A stretch of DNA of 64,000 bases from Acidobacteriota bacterium (lineage in GTDB: Bacteria; Acidobacteriota; Terriglobia; 2-12-FULL-54-10): positions 1-64,000 of the forward strand of contig JACPPJ010000023.1 in NCBI GenBank assembly GCA_016191085.1, given 5' to 3'. The translations under genes and the position numbers were made by a program. How positions within the stretch are numbered: the first letter of the stretch is position 1; each line of letters starts with the position of its first letter. Positions 17,149-26,534 of the stretch are shown piece after piece. The notes beneath the pieces are model-generated. The model ran no database searches. It saw only the letters and a list, made by a program, of their open reading frames with translations, and had not been told where the DNA came from.

Positions 17149-19047
17149 ATGACCAACAGAAATCAATCTCCCCTTTTCCTAGTGGCCGGGTTCGTATTAC
17201 TATTAACGACAGGATGTGCCACGCGAGGCCATCGGGCTGTGGCTGTACCGCCGCCGCCGCCCATGCCACCTTCGCCTCCTTCCTTCAGCGTGCAATTTCT
17301 TCCCCTCAAACCACTCACACTCCCGGTGATACTGACCGGCATCCGTCAGCCGCGATTTGACCAAATCGCAGACATCATCGAGAAATCGGAAGCAGCGTTT
17401 CAGGCGGGCAGAAGAGATTACCGAGCCGGCCATTTAGAAGCAGCCAAAACTGAATTCAACGCCGCCATAGACAGCATACTCCAAGCTCCCGTCCGCATGC
17501 AGGACGACCGCAGGCTTGCCAAGCAATTTGACTCGCTGGTGGATCGGATTCACGCGTATGAATTGCAGGCGTTGCGCCAGGGTGACGGTTTTGCAGAGCC
17601 CAAATACCAGCCGGCGCCTTTAGATGAACTGCAGAAGCTGACCTTCCCCGATAACCCGCAACTGCGGGAACGAGTTCGCGCCGATGCGGCCCACACAGTC
17701 TCCGACTTGCCTCTAGTGGTGAATAGCCAGGTAGCGAACTTTATCGAGTACTTTGTTCATGGTCGCGGGCGGTCGTCGCTGGAAGCTGGCCTCCGCCGGT
17801 CCGGCCGGTTCCATGACATGATCGTCCGTATCTTGAGGGAAGAAGGCGTCCCGCTCGATTTGATTTACGTGGCGCAAGCCGAATCGGCCTTCCAGTATTA
17901 CGCGCGGTCGCACAAGGGAGCCACGGGCATCTGGCAGTTCATGGCAGGCACCAGCCGACCGTACGGTCTCGTGACCAGTTGGTGGCTTGACGAGCGGCTC
18001 AATCCCGAGAAAGCTACACGCGCAGCGGCCAAACACCTGCGCGACCTGCACGCTACTTTTGGCGATTGGTATCTGGCGATGGCCGCCTATAATTCCGGGC
18101 CGATGACAGTGCAGAACGCAGTGGAGCGCACCGGATACGCCGATTTCTGGCAACTCTCGGCACGTCGCGCCCTGCCACAGGAAACCAGAAATTACGTCCC
18201 CATCATCCTCGCGCTCACCATCATCGCTAAGAATCCCGAAAAATACGGAATAGAAAACCTGCTGCCGGAGGCGCCGCTGGTTTACGATACGGTGACGGTT
18301 ACCGACCCCGTAGACCTGCGTCTGGTGGCTGAGATCGTCGGCTCCAGCGTGGAAACGGTGCGCGAGCTGAATCCCAGCCTGCTGCGGCTAACGACTCCCA
18401 AAGTACCGGAGTACGATTTGCGGATTCCGCTTGCGACCAAAGACCTGTTCCTGAAGCGTATCGCCATGATACCGCCAGACAAGCGCGTCTGGTGGCGCTG
18501 GCATGTTGTCAGCTACGGCGAGACGCTCACGGGCATAGCCAAGAAGTTCCGCTCTTCCACGCAGGCGATTGCCGAGGTAAACAATCTCGACCCGCAGCAG
18601 CCATTGCGTGAAGCGGCGGACTTAATTATTCCAGTCAGCGGCAGCAGCGGCGGCGAAATCAGGCATCAGGTGCGCGGTAAAGAAACGCTTGCCACCGTCG
18701 CCCGGCGCTACAAGATCAGCGCGACGGATTTGATGGCATATAACAATCTGTCCAGCTCGACTGTGCGCCCCGGTACCGTACTCGGCATTCCGAAGGCTGG
18801 CAGCGCATCTGCCCGATCGGCAAATTCATCCGGCTCTCGTGCAGTGAAAGCCGAGGCGCGCACAACGGCGCCAAAGAGCGGAAGCTCAACACGTGCAGCT
18901 ACGGTCTACACAGTGCGTCAAGGCGATTCGCTTTCTCAGATAGCTGTCAACCATAAGGTTTCGGTGCAAGCCCTGAAGCAAAGCAACAACCACCTGGGCG
19001 ACACGATTCGTATCGGCGCCGAAATTATCATTCCTGTCGCGAAATAG
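17149..19047 (+). CDS. mltD: Membrane-bound lytic transglycosylase with LysM repeats (MltD-like)
   Basis: 632 residues from the ATG at 17149; a longer frame exists, but this start gives a proper lipoprotein signal (hydrophobic stretch ending LLLTTGC). After a Pro-rich linker and a helical region, the SLT/GH23 domain shows IYVAQAESAFQYYARSHKGATGIWQFM with the catalytic Glu, and LAMAAYNSGP. Three LysM modules follow (VVSYGETLTGIAKKF, QVRGKETLATVARRY, TVRQGDSLSQIA). It cleaves peptidoglycan glycan strands to 1,6-anhydro products in the periplasm. It stands between EF-G and galU on the same strand. Confidence 0.92.
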   Translation: MTNRNQSPLFLVAGFVLLLTTGCATRGHRAVAVPPPPPMPPSPPSFSVQFLPLKPLTLPVILTGIRQPRFDQIADIIEKSEAAFQAGRRDYRAGHLEAAKTEFNAAIDSILQAPVRMQDDRRLAKQFDSLVDRIHAYELQALRQGDGFAEPKYQPAPLDELQKLTFPDNPQLRERVRADAAHTVSDLPLVVNSQVANFIEYFVHGRGRSSLEAGLRRSGRFHDMIVRILREEGVPLDLIYVAQAESAFQYYARSHKGATGIWQFMAGTSRPYGLVTSWWLDERLNPEKATRAAAKHLRDLHATFGDWYLAMAAYNSGPMTVQNAVERTGYADFWQLSARRALPQETRNYVPIILALTIIAKNPEKYGIENLLPEAPLVYDTVTVTDPVDLRLVAEIVGSSVETVRELNPSLLRLTTPKVPEYDLRIPLATKDLFLKRIAMIPPDKRVWWRWHVVSYGETLTGIAKKFRSSTQAIAEVNNLDPQQPLREAADLIIPVSGSSGGEIRHQVRGKETLATVARRYKISATDLMAYNNLSSSTVRPGTVLGIPKAGSASARSANSSGSRAVKAEARTTAPKSGSSTRAATVYTVRQGDSLSQIAVNHKVSVQALKQSNNHLGDTIRIGAEIIIPVAK

Positions 19048-19194
19048 GCTCGCTGTAGCGCGGCGGAACTGCGAGCGTTGGCGGTACGGCACATTAGACC
19101 GTGATGCCGTTCCGCAGCAGAAACCGGTTGGCAGTATCCCGTCCGAGTACCAGCGAGTCTAATCCTACAGAAAAGCTGGCCAGCAATCATCCTC

Positions 19195-20076
19195 ATGAGC
19201 AGAACAGTACGAAAAGCTGTGTTCCCCGCTGCCGGTTTGGGGACGCGGTTCCTGCCAGCCACCAAGGCGCAGCCCAAAGAAATGCTGCCGCTCGTTGACA
19301 AGCCGCTGATTCAGTATGCAGTTGAGGAGGCGGTCAACTCTGGCATCGACAACATCATCATCGTAACCGGGCGCGGTAAGAACGCCATAGAGGACCATTT
19401 CGACGTCGCATTCGAACTCGAAAAAATTTTGGAAAGCCGCGGCAACTATGAACTGCTCGAGCTGGTCCGGCAGGTTTCCGATCTGGTGAAGATTAGCTAC
19501 GTGCGCCAGAAGGAAGCGCTGGGGTTGGGTCACGCGGTTCTTGCGGCTCGCGAATTAGTAGGTGACGAACCGTTTGCGGTTCTACTTGGAGATGACGTGA
19601 TCGATGCAGAGGTTCCCTGTCTGCGGCAGATGCTCGAATCTTTCGAGAAATATGCCGGCAGCATGGTGGCCATCCAGGAAGTTCCTAAACAGGACATCTC
19701 CAGCTACGGAGTCATCTCCGGAACTGCGATTGATAGCAGCAACCGCGTCTATAAAGTTTCCGATATGGTCGAGAAGCCGTCGGCCGAGTCCGCCCCTTCA
19801 AATCTGGCGATTATCGGCCGGTACATCCTAGAGCCCGAAATCTTCGATACCCTGTCGTGCACGCGCCCAGGCCGTGGAGGCGAAATTCAGTTGACCGACG
19901 GATTGCGCGGGCTGCTCGCGCGGGGCAAGTCGATCTATGGTTACCGATTCGAAGGGAAGCGTTACGACGCGGGCGGCAAGCTGGGTTTCCTTACTGCTAC
20001 AGTGGAGTTCGCGCTGAAACGGCCGGACCTGGGCGAAACCTTTCGCCAATACCTCAAGTCATTGCGACTCGACTAA
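19195..20076 (+). CDS. galU: UTP-glucose-1-phosphate uridylyltransferase
   Basis: 293 residues, the standard size. The N-terminal nucleotide-binding motif is AVFPAAGLGTRFLPATKAQPKEM. EAVNSGIDNIIIVTGRGK, LGLGHAVLAAR, LLGDDVID and GRYILEPEIF follow as in bacterial GalU. It makes UDP-glucose from UTP and glucose-1-phosphate for envelope polysaccharides. The start is preceded only by a weak ribosome-binding site (CATCCTCATG), so a nearby alternative start is possible. It is the last plus-strand gene before a convergent beta-barrel gene. Confidence 0.95.
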   Translation: MSRTVRKAVFPAAGLGTRFLPATKAQPKEMLPLVDKPLIQYAVEEAVNSGIDNIIIVTGRGKNAIEDHFDVAFELEKILESRGNYELLELVRQVSDLVKISYVRQKEALGLGHAVLAARELVGDEPFAVLLGDDVIDAEVPCLRQMLESFEKYAGSMVAIQEVPKQDISSYGVISGTAIDSSNRVYKVSDMVEKPSAESAPSNLAIIGRYILEPEIFDTLSCTRPGRGGEIQLTDGLRGLLARGKSIYGYRFEGKRYDAGGKLGFLTATVEFALKRPDLGETFRQYLKSLRLD

Positions 20077-20099
20077 CTGAGAAATCTCTGAACTCGCGC

Positions 20100-20128
20100 A
20101 AAAAAACAGCCGGCTGGAAAGCCGGCTG
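20100..20128 (-). terminator. Intrinsic terminator for the beta-barrel gene
   Basis: A perfect 9-bp stem CAGCCGGCT / AGCCGGCTG with loop GGAA (20107-20128) is followed on the minus strand by seven Ts (20100-20106). It ends the minus-strand transcript and could also slow plus-strand reading after galU. Confidence 0.85.
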
Positions 20129-20156
20129 GGTCAATAGTTTTGTACAGTGGTGCGCT

Positions 20157-20782
20157 CTACTCGCGCGTGCCGAAGCGAATCGAGAACCCGGTAGAGAGTT
20201 CTAAGTTGTGTATGCTATTTTCGTTCGGCCGAGTAAGCAGATAGCTCGCTTCGATGGGGCGATAGTATAGCCGATCGCCTACCTTGACATCCACTCCGCC
20301 GCCCACTTCATCGCGAAAGGCCAGGCAGTTTCGCTGACCGACTGCTCCGTTGAAGTGAACGAGCTGATCAGAGGAGTTCCGACGAGCATAGGAATATCCC
20401 TATGTATCCGCGCTGCTCCGAACAACGCATGTACAAAAGGCGTATACCGGTCCGACTGCCGCGAGGTGAAACGAGGACCAATCATGAACGTATGCAGATT
20501 CGAACCTACCGTTGCTCCTAAGCCATTCCTGATCGGCTGATGTCCGTAGTGCCCTGAAAAATCGGTCACGATTCCCAACCAGCGATTCACGTTTCCGACG
20601 AAGGCGGTATTCCAACCCCAGTTGTAGTTACCGGCATCGAAACCGCTGCCGCTACCTACGCGTGCGAACGAGTAGTTCGCAAACCACTCCGCTTTCGGGG
20701 TCACCCCTACCTCGGTTTGCGCATTTGCCGATACCGCACCGGCCAAAACCAACAAGACGGCAATCACCCTTAAATTTCGCAT
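20157..20782 (-). pseudogene. Outer-membrane beta-barrel protein, frameshifted near the C-terminus
   Basis: From the ATG at 20782, with AGGAGG upstream, the protein has a signal peptide (MRNLRVIAVLLVLAGAVSANA) and OmpA-like barrel strands such as AEWFANYSFARVG and MIGPRFTSRQ. Near 20290-20300 the frame breaks and ends early at 20279. The neighbouring frame carries the expected end, GGGVDVKVGDRLYYRPIEAS..STGFSIRFG, to a stop at 20157. The joined product would be about 208 residues. The single-base shift removes the last strands needed for membrane insertion, unless it is a sequencing error. Confidence 0.75.
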
Positions 20783-20900
20783 AGCTGTCACACCTCCTGA
20801 CTTTCTACGAGCGCCTATGCGTGTCGTTGACGTGGTAGCCCACACCTTCACGCATGTAGCTCCCGTACTGACTTGGCTCACGCCCGCCACGTGGCGGGGT
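20783..20900 (-). promoter_or_regulatory. Structured 5' leader of the beta-barrel gene (candidate)
   Basis: The 115 bases before the start can fold strongly. CCCGCCAC/GTGGCGGG (20883-20898) is a perfect palindrome. Nearer the gene, ATGCGTG pairs with CACGCAT around an inner GTGG..CCAC hairpin, and GAGC with GCTC extends the outer stem. The ribosome-binding site AGGAGG lies just after it. This could be a cis-regulatory RNA. It does not match a riboswitch class I can name. Confidence 0.35.
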
Positions 20901-21498
20901 TTTGCTGTGCTGCTTAAGTGGATGCTGATGGCACCCGAAAGGTTGCTGACCCAGAACGTCGCAAGTAGAAGAAAACAGTTACGTTAAATGGAATTTGCGG
21001 GAAACGGAATTTGGAATGGACGGGTTGAAATATGTCCTTGTTTTTCGGGCTCTTGCCCGCGTTCCAGTTCTCGTCAGGACTCAGCTACCGAATTTCGAAT
21101 CGGAAGACAGCATTTCGAAGAGTAGTTCTCAATATCGACCCGACATGCAACAGGCATCGGAACGAATGTTGGGTTGAATATGGCGATTCGCCAATTTGGC
21201 GGCTACCTTGACACATTTCGTTCACTCTGATACTGTGCGAAAAGTATGAGTCATAACCTTGCTCTTTGTTGTTGTCGCGCTGCCAATTGCGCAGTCTGCT
21301 GTCGGCCTAGCTGTAACTAGCCGGACACGCGACGAATGAGCAGGAACCTTCCGAAGATTTTCCAGTAACTTTACCGGTATCACTCATCGCCTCTCGCGTG
21401 CCGGCCTTCCGTTGACAGCCAGTCAATACGGTTGACCAGGATCCGCAGTTTTCACGGATCGCGACACGGGCGTTTTCCCGCACTCAGGAGATGATGTC
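20901..21498. other. Intergenic region before the Oar-like receptor
   Basis: About 600 bases with no supported gene. It holds a good plus-strand promoter (21208-21236, listed separately), leaving a leader of about 255 bases before the receptor gene. Confidence 0.5.
21208..21236 (+). promoter_or_regulatory. Sigma-70-type promoter for the Oar-like receptor
   Basis: A perfect -35 box TTGACA (21208-21213) is followed by 17 bases and the -10 box TACTGT (21231-21236). It points toward the receptor gene at 21499. The match is good, but use has not been shown. Confidence 0.6.
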
Positions 21499-24400
21499 AT
21501 GCGATATCGGTTGTACACTCTCGTCCAATCTATTTCCATTGTTGCTATTTTTGTGGTTCTGGCGAATGCGCAGAGCGGGAGCAGCGTTGTTTCGGGAATT
21601 ATTAAGGATGCCAGCGACGCGACTATTCCCGGGGCTGTAGTCAAGCTCACGAACCTGGAGACAGGGATCGAGCTCAAGACAACTACCAATGAAAGCGGGC
21701 TCTATCGCATCGGGGCTGTGATCCCCGGCAGCTACCGGCTGGAGGCGGGAGCATCGGGATTCGATCCCGCCAAACGAGAGCCTGTAACGGTTCAGGTCAG
21801 CCAAACGGTAATCCTTGACCTGATCCTCCCAGTCGGCCACCAAAGTGAAACGATAGTTGTGACGGAGACGGCGCCGCTGATCGAGTCACAGTCGGCGGAT
21901 GTGGGCCAGACCATCACGCGTCAGCATCTGGAAGCGCTGCCGCTGCCGAGCCGGGCCGCCTCTTCTCTGGCCGCACTAGCGCCGGGCGTGGTCATGATTG
22001 ACGCCGGCACAGGGACGGCTGAGAACTATCCTGTCTTCAGTGTGGCGGGAGGCCGGGCGCGCAATCAGAACTTCGTTTTGGATGGCGGCAACGTCTCTAA
22101 CGCCGTAGGTCTAACACGGAATCAGCAGTTGACCAGTTTGCCGGTTGATGCCATGCAGGAATTCAAGGTCATCGCCAACAACTACTCGGCTGAGTACGGG
22201 CATTCCACCGGGGGCATTGTAACAATGTCCACCCGCTCGGGCACCAACCAGTTGCATGGAAGCGTTTTCGAGTTCTTGCGCAACGATGTTCTGGACGCGC
22301 GCAACTTCTTCGCGACCAAAAAGCCTCCGATTCGGCTGAATCAGTTTGGAGGATCGTTTGGCGGACCCATACGGAGAGACAGGACGCACTTTTTTGCGAC
22401 ATGGGAGAGAACCCGGCAAGTGGCGGGAGACACCCTGATTTCCACCGTACCGACGCTCGCTAACCGCAGAGGCGATTTTTCCGACCTGCGAAACAGCAGC
22501 GGCCAGTTGGTTCGCATTTACGACCCCGCGACCACTTCTGGTACGACGCGGCTCGCCTTTGAAGACAACCGCATTCCCACAGAACGCCTGGATCCCGTGG
22601 CGGTGGCTGCCTTGAAATTCTATCCGTTGCCCAATCGGCCGGGAACTATCACGAACTCCAACAACTACGTCGGCAACAGCACCAACCGGCTGGATCGGGA
22701 CATCATCGTGGGGCGTCTCGACCATCAGCTCCGGGCAAACGATCTGCTGACGGCGCGTTATTACATCAACAACAGCGGCACCTACTCCAGCGGTACCTAT
22801 GGAATTCCGGTGTCGGATCCGCTGGCGGATATCACTGACGTACGCGTGCAAAGCATCCTCGGGGCTTACACCCACGTCTTCAATTCCAGCATCATTAATG
22901 ACCTGCGCTTCACATACCTGCGGCGCAAGTTCATTGACACACGGCCCGGCTATAAGAGGAACCTGGCGTCCCAGATCGGCCTCAAAGGTGTGAGCGACGC
23001 CGCGTTTCCGGCCTTTGTGATCCCCGGCTACGCCACGTTAGGGAATCCGGCTGCGGTCTTCCGCTTCCAGACGCCCATCATAGACAAGCAGGTGATCGAT
23101 TCGATCTCATGGTCTCACGGGAAACACGCCTGGAAGTTCGGAGGCGAGTTGCGCCTGGGCGCCAACAACGAAATCCGCGACCGAGGATCGGCAGGGGATT
23201 TGACCATAAGTCCCCTGATTACGGGTATTCCGGGAGTCCCAAATACCGGAAATGCGCTCGCGAGTTTTCTGCTCGGGGAAGTCAATGCAGGCAGCGTTCA
23301 GGTCTCCGACAAGATTCCTTCCCGGGCCTCCTACTTGGCATTTTACGCGCAGGACGACTGGCGCATCTTTGATCGCCTGACCATCAACTACGGCCTGCGG
23401 TGGGAAACGGAATTCCCGCGTCGAGTTGTCGGCAATAGGATGAACTCCTTCGATGCCGGCGCTATCAATCCCGTTTCCGGAACCCTCGGCGTGGTTACGT
23501 TCGCCGGCGTGAACGGGACGCCGGAACGGGCGTTCGCCACAGATTCGAACAACTTCGGACCGCGTTTCGGTTTGGCTTATAGACTCCCGGGCGCCCGGGA
23601 AACCGTGCTGAGGGCGGGAGCCGGCATCTTGTTCGGACCTACCGTCAGCAATACGATTGGTGACACGGCGTCTCTCGGCTTCTCGACTACGGCTAGCTTC
23701 GTCGTGCCCCAAGCCGACTTGCAGAGCGCTTTTCGCCTGCGCGACGGATTTCCTACAGTCGCGCGCCCCCCGCTGACGCCGGCGTTTGGAGCCGTACCTC
23801 GGGGGCAGAAGCCCAATACAGCCGTTTCGTTCTTCAACCCCAAACAGGTCGCGCCGATTTCCTATCAGTACAACCTGGATGTGCAGCGCGAAGTCGCTCG
23901 CGGGCTGCTGTTCGAAATCGGCTACATCGGCAACGTCAGCCAGCACCTGACGGCGAATGATTTCAGTTTGAATCAGGTTCCGCCAGAACTGATGGGGCCG
24001 GGAGACGCGCAGTCGCGCCGGCCGTTCCCGCAGTTCAGCAACGTAACGTGGATTAACCCGTCCATCGGCAGCTCGACTTACAACGCAGGCTTCATCCGCG
24101 CCGAAAAGCGGCTGAGCGGCAGCTTCTCGTTTCTGGCGCACTACACATTCTCGAAATTCCTGGACGACGTGGAGTCGGCCAACGAGTATGGCTCCACCGG
24201 CAGCTACATGGACGCCTACCATCGCAACCTCGACAAGGGCTTAAGCGGGAGCGATGTGCCGCACCACTTCGTGCTGACTCTGCTCTACGAGATCCGAGGT
24301 TTTCAGGGAAAACACGTGATGGATGCTCTCTTTGGCGGCTGGAAGGTGGGGCTGCTGCAAACCTACCAATCGGGACCAACCTTGACGGTAGTCACCACGG

Positions 24401-24777
24401 CCAACACGACCAATGCATTCCCCGCTGGTTTGCTGCGTCCCAATCTGCTGCGGAATCCGACGCTCCCCTCCGACCAAAGAAGCATTGTGCGTTGGTTTGA
24501 TACCGCAGCGTTCGCGGCACCGCCATTCTTCACGTTCGGCAACTCGCCGCGATCCGGGGTGCGCGGTCCGGGCCTGATCACTACGGACCTGACCCTGGAG
24601 AAGGCGTTCCGGCTCAACGAGAGGTGGAAGTTCGATTTACGGGGCGAATTCTTCAACCTGCTAAACCACGCCAATTTCAATCTTCCGGGCGCAACATTTG
24701 GGGCCGCCGACTTCGGCGTCATCTCAAGCGCACGTCCGGGACGGTCCATTCAGTTAGGAGCACGGCTGAGCTTCTGA
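21499..24777 (+). CDS. TonB-dependent receptor-like Oar-type outer-membrane protein
   Basis: 1092 residues with CAGGAG before the ATG. A signal peptide ends near ANAQ. A carboxypeptidase-regulatory-like domain follows (VSGIIKDASDATIPGAVVKLTN..GLYRIGAVIPGSYRLEA, about 28-105). The plug domain contains ADVGQTITRQHLEALPLP and FVLDGGNVSN. The rest is a long beta barrel with a C-terminal strand ending QLGARLSF. This architecture, large and common in Acidobacteriota, probably takes up polymers or oligosaccharides. It has its own promoter, and no substrate genes lie beside it. Confidence 0.92.
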   Translation: MRYRLYTLVQSISIVAIFVVLANAQSGSSVVSGIIKDASDATIPGAVVKLTNLETGIELKTTTNESGLYRIGAVIPGSYRLEAGASGFDPAKREPVTVQVSQTVILDLILPVGHQSETIVVTETAPLIESQSADVGQTITRQHLEALPLPSRAASSLAALAPGVVMIDAGTGTAENYPVFSVAGGRARNQNFVLDGGNVSNAVGLTRNQQLTSLPVDAMQEFKVIANNYSAEYGHSTGGIVTMSTRSGTNQLHGSVFEFLRNDVLDARNFFATKKPPIRLNQFGGSFGGPIRRDRTHFFATWERTRQVAGDTLISTVPTLANRRGDFSDLRNSSGQLVRIYDPATTSGTTRLAFEDNRIPTERLDPVAVAALKFYPLPNRPGTITNSNNYVGNSTNRLDRDIIVGRLDHQLRANDLLTARYYINNSGTYSSGTYGIPVSDPLADITDVRVQSILGAYTHVFNSSIINDLRFTYLRRKFIDTRPGYKRNLASQIGLKGVSDAAFPAFVIPGYATLGNPAAVFRFQTPIIDKQVIDSISWSHGKHAWKFGGELRLGANNEIRDRGSAGDLTISPLITGIPGVPNTGNALASFLLGEVNAGSVQVSDKIPSRASYLAFYAQDDWRIFDRLTINYGLRWETEFPRRVVGNRMNSFDAGAINPVSGTLGVVTFAGVNGTPERAFATDSNNFGPRFGLAYRLPGARETVLRAGAGILFGPTVSNTIGDTASLGFSTTASFVVPQADLQSAFRLRDGFPTVARPPLTPAFGAVPRGQKPNTAVSFFNPKQVAPISYQYNLDVQREVARGLLFEIGYIGNVSQHLTANDFSLNQVPPELMGPGDAQSRRPFPQFSNVTWINPSIGSSTYNAGFIRAEKRLSGSFSFLAHYTFSKFLDDVESANEYGSTGSYMDAYHRNLDKGLSGSDVPHHFVLTLLYEIRGFQGKHVMDALFGGWKVGLLQTYQSGPTLTVVTTANTTNAFPAGLLRPNLLRNPTLPSDQRSIVRWFDTAAFAAPPFFTFGNSPRSGVRGPGLITTDLTLEKAFRLNERWKFDLRGEFFNLLNHANFNLPGATFGAADFGVISSARPGRSIQLGARLSF

Positions 24778-24836
24778 CGCCATAGGCCAAGAGCGCATTG
24801 GTCTGCACGTCGTTCTGGTGGTCCTCGCGGCGCTGC

Positions 24837-25550
24837 TCACGATGCGCGGGCATTTAAAAATGTGTCGGGAAGCACGAATCGGTAGCCGACCCAGGGCTCG
24901 GTGAGAATAAATTTTGGGTTGGAAGGATCAGTTTCGATCTTTTTACGAAGCTGGTTAATGAAAACGCGCAGGTAGTCTACTTGGCCGTCGTAATCGGGTC
25001 CCCAGATGGCCTGCAAAATTGTGCGGTGAGAAACAACTCTGCCCGCGTGCGACACCAGAAACTTGAGCAGCTCAAATTCTTTCGGCGTCAGGTGAGCAGT
25101 TCTGTCCTTGGCCGTGATCTGGCGCGTGGCGAAATCGATCTCAACTCCGTCCAGCGCCAGGCGCGGCGGCAAGGAATCCGCCGGCGCAAGTTTTCTCCTC
25201 ATTACGGCGCGAATGCGAGCCAGCAATTCTTCTGTCCTGAACGGCTGGGCGACGTAATCATCTGCGCCCGCATCCAGAGCGGCCACCACGTTCTCCGCCG
25301 AATCGAAAGACGAAACCACAATTATTGGCGTATCCGATGCGGAGCGCAGGGCGCGGCAAATTGCATACGCCCCGTCGCCGCCGGTGCTCTGTCCGATCAG
25401 GACCAGGTCCGGCAACTCCGTCCGAAATCTCAACAGCGCCTCGTCTCCGCCGCGGCTCTCCACCACCTCATACGCGTGCCCGGCCGGAAGAGCCCGCATC
25501 AAACCGCGGCCTTCTGGATTTTCATCTATGATGAGGATTTTAGCTGGCAC
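24837..25550 (-). CDS. OmpR/KdpE-type response regulator lacking the phospho-acceptor Asp
   Basis: 237 residues: receiver (1-120) and winged-helix DNA-binding domain with LTPKEFELLKFLVSHAGRVV and YLRVFINQLRKKIE, very close to KdpE. In the receiver, the position of the acceptor Asp is Gly (LVLIGQSTGGDG, about residue 53) and the conserved Lys is Gln (DDYVAQPF, about 102). The acidic pair after strand 1 (IDENP) is kept. It therefore cannot be phosphorylated in the normal way and may be constitutive or controlled by a ligand or partner. No kinase gene lies nearby. Confidence 0.9.
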   Translation of the reverse strand: MPAKILIIDENPEGRGLMRALPAGHAYEVVESRGGDEALLRFRTELPDLVLIGQSTGGDGAYAICRALRSASDTPIIVVSSFDSAENVVAALDAGADDYVAQPFRTEELLARIRAVMRRKLAPADSLPPRLALDGVEIDFATRQITAKDRTAHLTPKEFELLKFLVSHAGRVVSHRTILQAIWGPDYDGQVDYLRVFINQLRKKIETDPSNPKFILTEPWVGYRFVLPDTFLNARAS

Positions 25551-25597
25551 GCCGTGAACCCCTTCCCGGCCAAACCGGGGGACTGTTTCACCTGGAA

Positions 25598-25783
25598 CTA
25601 GGCCGCTTTCTTATCCTTCCCAGACCGTTTTCCCGCCCAAGCCGGTGGATCACTGGCCGGGAATGATTCCTCCGAAGCCTCCTCGACGTCGTCTAGCTCT
25701 GAATCCGGCGGATGGGGCGGCCGGAGTTCTTCCTTCGGATTGTCCGCGTCCCGATTTGTTGGCCTGGTGTCAATCATTGTCAA
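25598..25783 (-). CDS. Small acidic protein with a SEESFPASDPPAW motif
   Basis: 61 residues, very rich in Asp, Glu and Pro, and probably unfolded. EEASEESFPASDPPAW is a motif I recognise from many short uncharacterised bacterial proteins, so the frame is likely real. The Lys/Arg-rich tail (GKRSGKDKKAA) is strongly basic. It ends about 50 bases from the regulator start and begins 7 bases after the PfpI-type gene stop, so it may share its transcript. Function unknown. Confidence 0.7.
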   Translation of the reverse strand: MTMIDTRPTNRDADNPKEELRPPHPPDSELDDVEEASEESFPASDPPAWAGKRSGKDKKAA

Positions 25784-25789
25784 AGTAGA

Positions 25790-26365
25790 TTACGAGACCT
25801 TTCGAATTTCGCCGCCCTGCCGCTGGGTGGCAAACAGCTCAACCATCTCGCGATTGAAGGCCGGCAGGTCTGAAGGCTGGCGGCTGCTCACCCAATTGCC
25901 GTCCCGGACAACTTCTGTATCCACCCAATTGCCGCCGGCGTTTCTAATGTCGTCTTGGATGGTGTGATAGCTGGTCAGCGTCCTGCCGCCGACGAGCTCT
26001 GCGGAAACCAGTAACCATGGCCCGTGGCAAATAACGGCGATTGGCCTGCCCGCTTCATCCATCCGCTGCACGAACTCCTTGGCCTTAGGATCGGCGCGGA
26101 GGGCGTCGGCGTTCAACGCTCCTCCGGGGAGGAGCACGGCGTCAAACTCCTCGGGCCGCGCCTCGTCGAGCGGGAGGTCCACTTCGAATTGGCTAGACTT
26201 GTCATGATGCCTCATCGCCTGGATTGACCCGGGCTTGGGTGCGATGAGCACGGTCTCGGCGCCGTTCTGCTGTAATGCTTCCCTGGGCTGCGTCAGTTCC
26301 GATTCCTCCACACCGTTGGTGGCCAGGATCGCGACCCGCAACCCTTCCAGAATAGTTTCCGGCAT
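25790..26365 (-). CDS. DJ-1/PfpI-family protein (YhbO-like deglycase/amidotransferase fold)
   Basis: 191 residues from the ATG at 26365, where the domain begins; a longer upstream frame reads like non-coding sequence. The fold is class I glutamine-amidotransferase-like: RVAILATNGVEESEL, FDAVLLPGGALNADALR, and the nucleophile elbow IAVICHGPWLL with the reactive Cys. The end, SRQPSDLPAFNREMVELF, is typical of PfpI/YhbO. Family members repair glycated or stressed proteins, or act as proteases, in the cytosol. Divergent from the PQQ-type dehydrogenase. Confidence 0.9.
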   Translation of the reverse strand: MPETILEGLRVAILATNGVEESELTQPREALQQNGAETVLIAPKPGSIQAMRHHDKSSQFEVDLPLDEARPEEFDAVLLPGGALNADALRADPKAKEFVQRMDEAGRPIAVICHGPWLLVSAELVGGRTLTSYHTIQDDIRNAGGNWVDTEVVRDGNWVSSRQPSDLPAFNREMVELFATQRQGGEIRKVS

Positions 26366-26534
26366 AGGAAACCTCGCAGGGATTTTACTTCCGTCAGAAA
26401 AGTTAGATGAGCAGAGTGAGTGTTTTCGCTTCATCTTCTTGCAGCCTGTGATCCGCTCGTCACTCGTCGCTGTTATACTATTCGGCAGTGGCGCGCGGTT
26501 CCGTTTACAACATGCACGATCACGCGGAGGGCGC

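Noticed and set aside
20883-20898. Palindrome CCCGCCAC/GTGGCGGG followed by GTTTT as a plus-strand terminator
   Set aside because: No plus-strand gene ends there and the palindrome has no loop. It is better placed in the leader of the minus-strand beta-barrel gene.
23107-24222. Minus-strand open frame opposite the Oar-like receptor
   Set aside because: The receptor frame shows clear family sequence throughout; the opposite frame has no motif.
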